This document shows, in pieces, positions 47,918-52,487 of a stretch of 52,487 nucleotides of DNA (position 1 is its first letter; every line of letters begins with the position of its first letter). Source of the stretch: Mycobacterium scrofulaceum (GTDB taxonomy: Bacteria > Actinomycetota > Actinomycetes > Mycobacteriales > Mycobacteriaceae); contig NZ_MVIJ01000041.1 of the NCBI RefSeq assembly GCF_002086735.1, positions 1 through 52,487 on the forward strand. The letters run 5' to 3'. The notes beneath the pieces are model-generated. The model was not told the DNA's origin. It saw only the letters and a list, made by a program, of their open reading frames with translations, and searched no databases. Made by a program: the position numbers and the translations under genes.

Positions 47918-48031
47918 GTGAAGGTGAACCCGAGCGTCAAGCCAATCTGTGACAAGTGCAGGGTGATCCGTCGGCATGGGCGGGTCATGGTGATCTGCTC
48001 CGATCCGCGGCACAAGCAGCGCCAGGGCTAG
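47918..48031 (+). CDS. rpmJ: 50S ribosomal protein L36, zinc-binding type (bL36)
   Basis: This is a 37-residue L36 from GTG 47918: [20 protein letters not shown], then [17 protein letters not shown]. The zinc ligands C11, C14, C27 and H32 are present, so it is the zinc form. It lies 42 bp after infA. The G of its TAG stop is the first base of the structured repeat copy that follows. Confidence 0.96.
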
Positions 48032-48077
48032 CGGCGATCGCAAGCCCGGCGCAGCCGGGCGAAGCGGGTCGCCGCCG
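48031..48077. repeat. Third, diverged copy of the structured intergenic repeat
   Basis: It has an outer stem GCGGCGA/TCGCCGC and an inner perfect hairpin GCCCGGC-GCA-GCCGGGC. Compared with the copies at 25847-25954, one base changed on each arm of the outer stem (GCCGCGA/TCGCGGC there), preserving pairing. The inner stem has a G-to-C change that repairs the mismatch seen in those copies. As there, the element begins at the G of a TAG stop codon. Confidence 0.75.
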
Positions 48078-48155
48078 TGTAATCAGCTCAAGCGCATGCA
48101 ACACAACTGAATGCAGACCTCCCAGTACCACTGAGCGAATACGCCGCTCACCCAC

Positions 48156-48191
48156 GTCCGGACGGAGGCCGGACCCCGCCTCGAGGGCGGG
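48156..48191 (+). promoter_or_regulatory. Two adjacent hairpins in the rpsM leader
   Basis: GTCCGG-N7-CCGGAC (48156-48174) is followed without a gap by CCCGCC-TCGAG-GGCGGG (48175-48191). They end 48 bp before the rpsM start. Alpha-operon leaders in other bacteria are bound by S4 for feedback control, so this could be a ribosomal-protein-responsive leader. Sequence alone does not show which protein, if any, binds. Confidence 0.4.
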
Positions 48192-48239
48192 AACGGGCTG
48201 GGATCAGACCTCCGCTTAGAAAAAGAGGAAACGCCACCT

Positions 48240-48614
48240 ATGGCTCGACTAGTAGGCGTCGATCTGCCGCGCGACAAGCGGATGGAGATCGCGCTGACCT
48301 ACATCTTCGGCGTCGGCCGGACCCGGTCGAACGAGATCCTGGCAGCTACGGGGATCGACAAGGACCTGCGCACCAGGGACCTGACCGACGACCAGCTGAC
48401 CCACTTGCGCGACTACATCGAAGCGAACCTCAAGGTGGAGGGTGACCTGCGCCGCGAGGTGCAGGCCGACATTCGTCGCAAGATCGAGATCGGCTGCTAC
48501 CAGGGCCTGCGGCACCGCCGCGGCCTGCCGGTGCGCGGCCAGCGGACCAAGACCAATGCGCGCACCCGCAAGGGACCGAAGCGCACCATCGCCGGCAAGA
48601 AGAAGGCCAGGTAA
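48240..48614 (+). CDS. rpsM: 30S ribosomal protein S13 (uS13)
   Basis: S13 contacts the P-site tRNA and large-subunit bridges. The 124-residue product starts MARLVGVDLPRDKRMEIALT and ends with RGLPVRGQRTKTNARTRKG and a basic tail. A purine-rich AAAAAGAGGAAA precedes the ATG, and the leader holds two hairpins. It heads rpsM-rpsK-rpsD-rpoA-rplQ. Confidence 0.97.
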   Translation: MARLVGVDLPRDKRMEIALTYIFGVGRTRSNEILAATGIDKDLRTRDLTDDQLTHLRDYIEANLKVEGDLRREVQADIRRKIEIGCYQGLRHRRGLPVRGQRTKTNARTRKGPKRTIAGKKKAR

Positions 48615-48620
48615 TCGCCC

Positions 48621-49037
<417 letters not shown>

Positions 49038-49047
49038 GGAAAGAATC

Positions 49048-49653
49048 ATGGCTCGTTACACCGGACCCATCACCCGCAAGTCGCGGCGGCTGCGCACCGA
49101 CCTGATCGGTGGCGACCAGGCCTTCGAGAAGCGCCCCTACCCGCCCGGCCAGCACGGTCGCGCGCGGATCAAGGAAAGCGAATACCTGCAGCAGCTGCAG
49201 GAGAAGCAGAAGGCCCGGTTCACCTACGGCGTCATGGAGAAGCAGTTCCGCCGCTACTACGAAGAGGCAACCCGCCAGCCCGGCAAGACCGGTGAGGAAC
49301 TGCTGCGCATCCTGGAGAGCCGGCTGGACAACGTCGTCTACCGCGCCGGGCTCGCCCGCACCCGCCGGATGGCCCGCCAGCTGGTGAGCCACGGCCACTT
49401 CAGCGTCAACGGCGTGCACGTCAACGTGCCCAGCTACCGGGTGTCGCAGTACGACATCATCGACGTGCGGGACGGCTCGCTGAACACCGTGCCGTTCCAG
49501 ATCGCGCGGGAGACGGCGGGCGACCGGCCGATCCCGAGCTGGCTGCAGGTGGTGGGGGAGCGTCAGCGCATCCTGATCCACCAGCTGCCGGAGCGGGCAC
49601 AGATCGACGTGCCGCTCGCCGAGCAGCTGATCGTCGAGTTCTACTCGAAGTAA
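49048..49653 (+). CDS. rpsD: 30S ribosomal protein S4 (uS4)
   Basis: S4 is a primary 16S rRNA binder and in some bacteria autoregulates the alpha operon. The 201-residue product has the S4 RNA-binding region (LESRLDNVVYRAG; VSHGHFSVNG) and lacks the N-terminal zinc cysteines. AGGGAAAGAATC precedes the ATG. A 75-bp gap with an inverted repeat CTGCGCCATGTCGGCGCAG (49661-49679) separates it from rpoA. Confidence 0.97.
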   Translation: MARYTGPITRKSRRLRTDLIGGDQAFEKRPYPPGQHGRARIKESEYLQQLQEKQKARFTYGVMEKQFRRYYEEATRQPGKTGEELLRILESRLDNVVYRAGLARTRRMARQLVSHGHFSVNGVHVNVPSYRVSQYDIIDVRDGSLNTVPFQIARETAGDRPIPSWLQVVGERQRILIHQLPERAQIDVPLAEQLIVEFYSK

Positions 49654-49728
49654 GAGCCCCTGCGCCATGTCGGCGCAGGTCTTAACGGCATCAAATAGCG
49701 GGTGCCGAGAAGGAGAAGAAGAAACACC

Positions 49729-50772
49729 ATGCTGATCTCTCAGCGACCCACCCTGTCGGAGGAAGTCCTCACCGACAGCCGCTCCCAGTTCGTCATCGAG
49801 CCCCTGGAACCGGGATTCGGTTACACCCTGGGCAATTCGCTGCGCCGGACGCTGCTGTCGTCGATCCCCGGCGCGGCCGTCACCAGCATCCGCATCGACG
49901 GCGTGCTGCACGAGTTCACCACCGTCGCCGGGGTGAAGGAAGACGTCACCGCGATCATCCTGAACCTCAAGGGCCTGGTGGTTTCCTCGGAGGAGGACGA
50001 GCCGGTCACCATGTACCTGCGCAAGCAGGGCCCGGGCGCGGTCACCGCGGGTGACATCGTGCCGCCCGCCGGCGTCACGGTGCACAACCCCGAGATGCAC
50101 ATCGCGACGCTGAACGACAAGGGCAAGCTCGAGGTCGAGCTCGTCGTCGAGCGGGGCCGCGGTTACGTCCCGGCGGTGCAGAACCGGGCCTCCGGCGCCG
50201 AAATCGGCCGCATCCCGGTGGATTCCATCTATTCGCCGGTGCTCAAGGTGACCTACAAGGTCGACGCGACCCGTGTCGAGCAGCGCACCGACTTCGACAA
50301 GCTGATCCTGGACGTCGAGACCAAGAGCTCGATCACGCCGCGCGACGCGCTGGCGTCGGCCGGTAAGACCCTGGTCGAATTGTTCGGGCTGGCACGCGAA
50401 CTCAACGTCGAGGCCGAGGGCATCGAGATCGGCCCGTCGCCGGCCGAGGCCGACCACATCGCCTCGTTCGCGCTGCCGATCGACGACCTGGACCTGACGG
50501 TGCGGTCGTACAACTGCCTCAAGCGCGAGGGCGTGCACACCGTCGGCGAGCTGGTGAGCCGCACCGAGTCCGACCTGCTCGACATCCGCAACTTCGGTCA
50601 GAAGTCCATCGACGAGGTCAAGGTCAAGCTGCACCAGCTGGGCCTGTCGCTCAAGGACAGCCCGCCGAGCTTCGACCCGTCGCAGGTCGCGGGCTACGAC
50701 GTGGCCACCGGCACGTGGTCCACCGAGGGCGCCTACGACGACCAGGACTACGCGGAAACCGAACAGCTGTAA
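49729..50772 (+). CDS. rpoA: RNA polymerase subunit alpha
   Basis: This 347-residue alpha subunit has the M. tuberculosis length. The N-terminal dimerisation domain contains GFGYTLGNSLRRTLLSSIPG. The C-terminal DNA-binding domain has YNCLKREGVHTVGELV and IRNFGQKSIDEVK. ATG 49729 follows GAAGGAGAAG. Confidence 0.98.
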   Translation: MLISQRPTLSEEVLTDSRSQFVIEPLEPGFGYTLGNSLRRTLLSSIPGAAVTSIRIDGVLHEFTTVAGVKEDVTAIILNLKGLVVSSEEDEPVTMYLRKQGPGAVTAGDIVPPAGVTVHNPEMHIATLNDKGKLEVELVVERGRGYVPAVQNRASGAEIGRIPVDSIYSPVLKVTYKVDATRVEQRTDFDKLILDVETKSSITPRDALASAGKTLVELFGLARELNVEAEGIEIGPSPAEADHIASFALPIDDLDLTVRSYNCLKREGVHTVGELVSRTESDLLDIRNFGQKSIDEVKVKLHQLGLSLKDSPPSFDPSQVAGYDVATGTWSTEGAYDDQDYAETEQL

Positions 50773-50849
50773 CGGCCGGACACCGATAACAGAATTCCGT
50801 CCCGGCCCTACCTGATACGGGGGCCGGCCCCCAATGAGGAGATAGTGCA

Positions 50850-51473
50850 ATGCCCAAGCCCACCAAGGGCCCCCGCCTCGGCGGGTCGTCTTCGCACCAG
50901 AAGGCCCTGCTGGCCAACCTGGCCACCTCGCTGTTCGAGCACGGCCGGATCAAGACGACCGAGCCCAAGGCGCGCGCCCTGCGGCCGTATGCGGAAAAGC
51001 TGATCACGCATGCGAAAAAGGGCTCGCTGCACAACCGTCGAGAGGTGATGAAGAAGATCCGCGACAAGGACGTGGTGCACGCCCTGTTCGCGGAGATCGG
51101 GCCGTTCTTCGCCGACCGCAACGGCGGGTACACCCGCATCATCAAGGTCGAGCCGCGCAAGGGCGACAACGCCCCGATGGCGGTCATCGAGCTGGTGCGG
51201 GAGAAGACGGTGACCTCCGAGGCCGACCGGGCGCGTCGCGTCAAGGCTTCCAAGAAGTCTGACGCGCCGGTGGCCGCGGCGGCGGCGCCGCAGGCGGCGG
51301 TCGAGCCCGAGGAGGCCGTCGGCCCGACGGCCGACGACGTGACCGGGCCCGAGGCCGAGGAGACCGAGGTCACGGAGGCCGAGGCTGCCGCCGAGGAAAA
51401 GCATGACGAGGCCGTCGCCGCGCGGGCCGAGGCCGAGAAGGCCGCCGAGGCTGACGAGGCTGACGAGAGTTAG
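50850..51473 (+). CDS. rplQ: 50S ribosomal protein L17 (bL17) with a long acidic C-terminal tail
   Basis: The first 116 or so residues are canonical L17 (MPKPTKGPRLGGSSSHQKAL; KGDNAPMAVIELV). The remaining roughly 90 residues are an Ala/Glu-rich tail, longer than the tail of the 180-residue M. tuberculosis protein. Its last 71 bp overlap the predicted truA start in another frame. TGAGGAG precedes the ATG. Confidence 0.96.
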   Translation: MPKPTKGPRLGGSSSHQKALLANLATSLFEHGRIKTTEPKARALRPYAEKLITHAKKGSLHNRREVMKKIRDKDVVHALFAEIGPFFADRNGGYTRIIKVEPRKGDNAPMAVIELVREKTVTSEADRARRVKASKKSDAPVAAAAAPQAAVEPEEAVGPTADDVTGPEAEETEVTEAEAAAEEKHDEAVAARAEAEKAAEADEADES

Positions 51474-52311
51474 CGAGGCCGTCCGTCTGCGGCTGGACAT
51501 CGCCTACGACGGAACGGAATTCGCCGGCTGGGCAACTCAGGCCGGCCAGCGCACCGTCGCCGGCGTTCTCGACGAGGCGCTGACCACCCTGTTCCGCGCG
51601 CCGATGCGGCTGCGCGCCGCCGGCCGCACCGACACGGGCGTGCACGCCACCGGGCAGGTGGCCCACGTCGACGTGCCGCCCGACGCGCTGCCCAACGCCT
51701 ACCCGCGGGCGCCGCGGGTGGGCGAGCCGGAGTTCCTCCCGCTGGTGCGCCGGCTCGGACGGTTCCTGCCCTCCGATGTCCGGGTGCTCCGCGTCGCCCG
51801 CGCCCCGGCGGGTTTCGACGCGCGGTTCTCGGCGCTGCGGCGTCATTACACCTACCTGCTGTCGACGGCGCCCTACGGCGTGGAGCCGCAGCGGGCCCGC
51901 TACGTCACCGCCTGGCCGCGCCCGCTGGACGTCGACGCGATGGCCGCCGCGTCGCGAGACCTAGTGGGGCTGCACGACTTTGCCGGGTTCTGCCGTCATC
52001 GGCCCAACGCCACCACCATCCGCGACCTGCAGCGCCTTCAGTGGTCGCGCGACGGCGAACTGATCACCGCGCACGTCACCGCCGACGCGTTCTGCTGGTC
52101 GATGGTGCGCTCGCTGGTCGGGGCGCTGCTCGCCGTGGGCGAGCATCGCCGCCCGGTGTCCTGGTGCCGTGGATTGCTCACGGCCACAAGCCGTTCCAGC
52201 GACTTCGCGGCCGCGCCGCCGCACGGGCTGACGCTGGTGGGCGTCGACTATCCGCCCGATGACCAGCTGGAGGCGCGCAACCTGGTCACCCGGGACCTGC
52301 GCAGCCGCTAA
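51403..52311 (+). CDS. truA: tRNA pseudouridine synthase A
   Basis: TruA makes pseudouridine at positions 38-40 of tRNA anticodon stems. The 302-residue enzyme has the catalytic Asp D77 in AAGRTDTGVHA, plus FSALRRHYTYLL and AFCWSMVRSLVGALLAVG. ATG 51403 lies inside rplQ. It gives a Pro/Arg-rich N-terminus like that of the M. tuberculosis protein, and no ATG or GTG lies closer to the conserved core VRLRLDIAYDGTEF. The overlap is therefore likely real. The stop overlaps the stop of the convergent cutinase gene. Confidence 0.93.
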   Translation: MTRPSPRGPRPRRPPRLTRLTRVSEAVRLRLDIAYDGTEFAGWATQAGQRTVAGVLDEALTTLFRAPMRLRAAGRTDTGVHATGQVAHVDVPPDALPNAYPRAPRVGEPEFLPLVRRLGRFLPSDVRVLRVARAPAGFDARFSALRRHYTYLLSTAPYGVEPQRARYVTAWPRPLDVDAMAAASRDLVGLHDFAGFCRHRPNATTIRDLQRLQWSRDGELITAHVTADAFCWSMVRSLVGALLAVGEHRRPVSWCRGLLTATSRSSDFAAAPPHGLTLVGVDYPPDDQLEARNLVTRDLRSR

Positions 52312-52487
52312 ACCTTGGCCGCGACGAAACGCGCGGCCTGGTTGGTCAAGGTGGGCACGTAGCCCAGGTGCGACGCCCAGCGGGTGCCGCCCGAGCAGAT
52401 CGGGTCGCCGGTGTTGCACAGGTCGATGGTCTTGCCGTCGAATTCGGGGGTCAGGGCGCTCATCAACCCGCCCGCCCTGTTCGGGAA
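52308..52487 (-). CDS. Cutinase family protein, C-terminal fragment
   Basis: The last 59 codons of a minus-strand gene run off the right edge. They encode PEFDGKTIDLCNTGDPICSG, with the catalytic Asp region and a cysteine pair of cutinases, then RWASHLGYVP with the catalytic His. Mycobacterial cutinases (Culp) are secreted esterases or phospholipases; M. tuberculosis has two near rplQ/truA. The signal peptide and nucleophile are outside the window. Confidence 0.85.
   Translation of the reverse strand, partial: FPNRAGGLMSALTPEFDGKTIDLCNTGDPICSGGTRWASHLGYVPTLTNQAARFVAAKV

Overview
The window is high-GC actinobacterial DNA and reads as a Mycobacterium chromosome. The gene order rplN to rplO, sppA, TIGR00027-type methyltransferases, fucA, serA2, xylB, an acetyltransferase gene, secY-adk-map and sigL-rslA is the one I remember from M. 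tuberculosis (about Rv0714 to Rv0736). A PPE protein, mmsA-fadE9-mmsB and rmlB-rmlC next to Rv3463-like F420 oxidoreductases point the same way. In M. tuberculosis the infA-rpmJ-rpsM-rpsK-rpsD-rpoA-rplQ-truA block lies far from secY. Here it is only about 22 kb away, on the same strand. As I recall, that is the M. avium complex arrangement, so a slow-growing non-tuberculous species is the best guess. Species level cannot be settled from the sequence alone.

Layout: (1) 1-715, the tail of a 13E12/HNH repeat protein and a DinB-fold protein. (2) 917-5142, the spc half of the ribosomal protein cluster. (3) 5139-10812, a cassette between rplO and sppA: TetR regulator, Baeyer-Villiger monooxygenase, esterase, GMC oxidoreductase and an F420-type oxidoreductase. 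(4) 10852-20260, sppA, three methyltransferase paralogues, and a sugar or sugar-acid locus (MBL hydrolase, aldolase, 2-hydroxyacid dehydrogenase) facing an FGGY kinase. (5) 20453-22930, a PPE gene whose SVP module sits in a separate reading frame, then a fourth methyltransferase. (6) 23174-27831, secY-adk-map-sigL-rslA and a MarR regulator. (7) 27835-31417, valine/propionate catabolism. (8) 31537-35964, a flavoprotein, then an ECF sigma factor with a Rieske-fused putative anti-sigma factor, a cupredoxin lipoprotein, a Tat phosphoesterase and a small membrane protein. (9) 35921-40611, four tandem acyltransferase-3 membrane enzymes. (10) 40843-47393, a minus-strand run of dTDP-rhamnose genes, two F420 oxidoreductases, a cNMP-binding histidine kinase and a receiver domain fused to a pyridine-nucleotide-disulphide flavoprotein. 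(11) 47654-52311, infA to truA, then the end of a cutinase gene.

The most interesting signals are these. The ECF/Rieske locus looks like a membrane redox sensor, and two promoters with identical spacing precede the sigma gene and the cupredoxin gene. A structured repeat placed exactly at the stop codons of map and rpmJ shows a compensatory base change between copies. The kinase/receiver-reductase pair has an enzyme, not a DNA-binding domain, as its output. The acyltransferase array has its promoters duplicated along with its genes. No intergenic stretch exceeds about 260 bp, and I see no tRNA, rRNA, CRISPR array or transposase.
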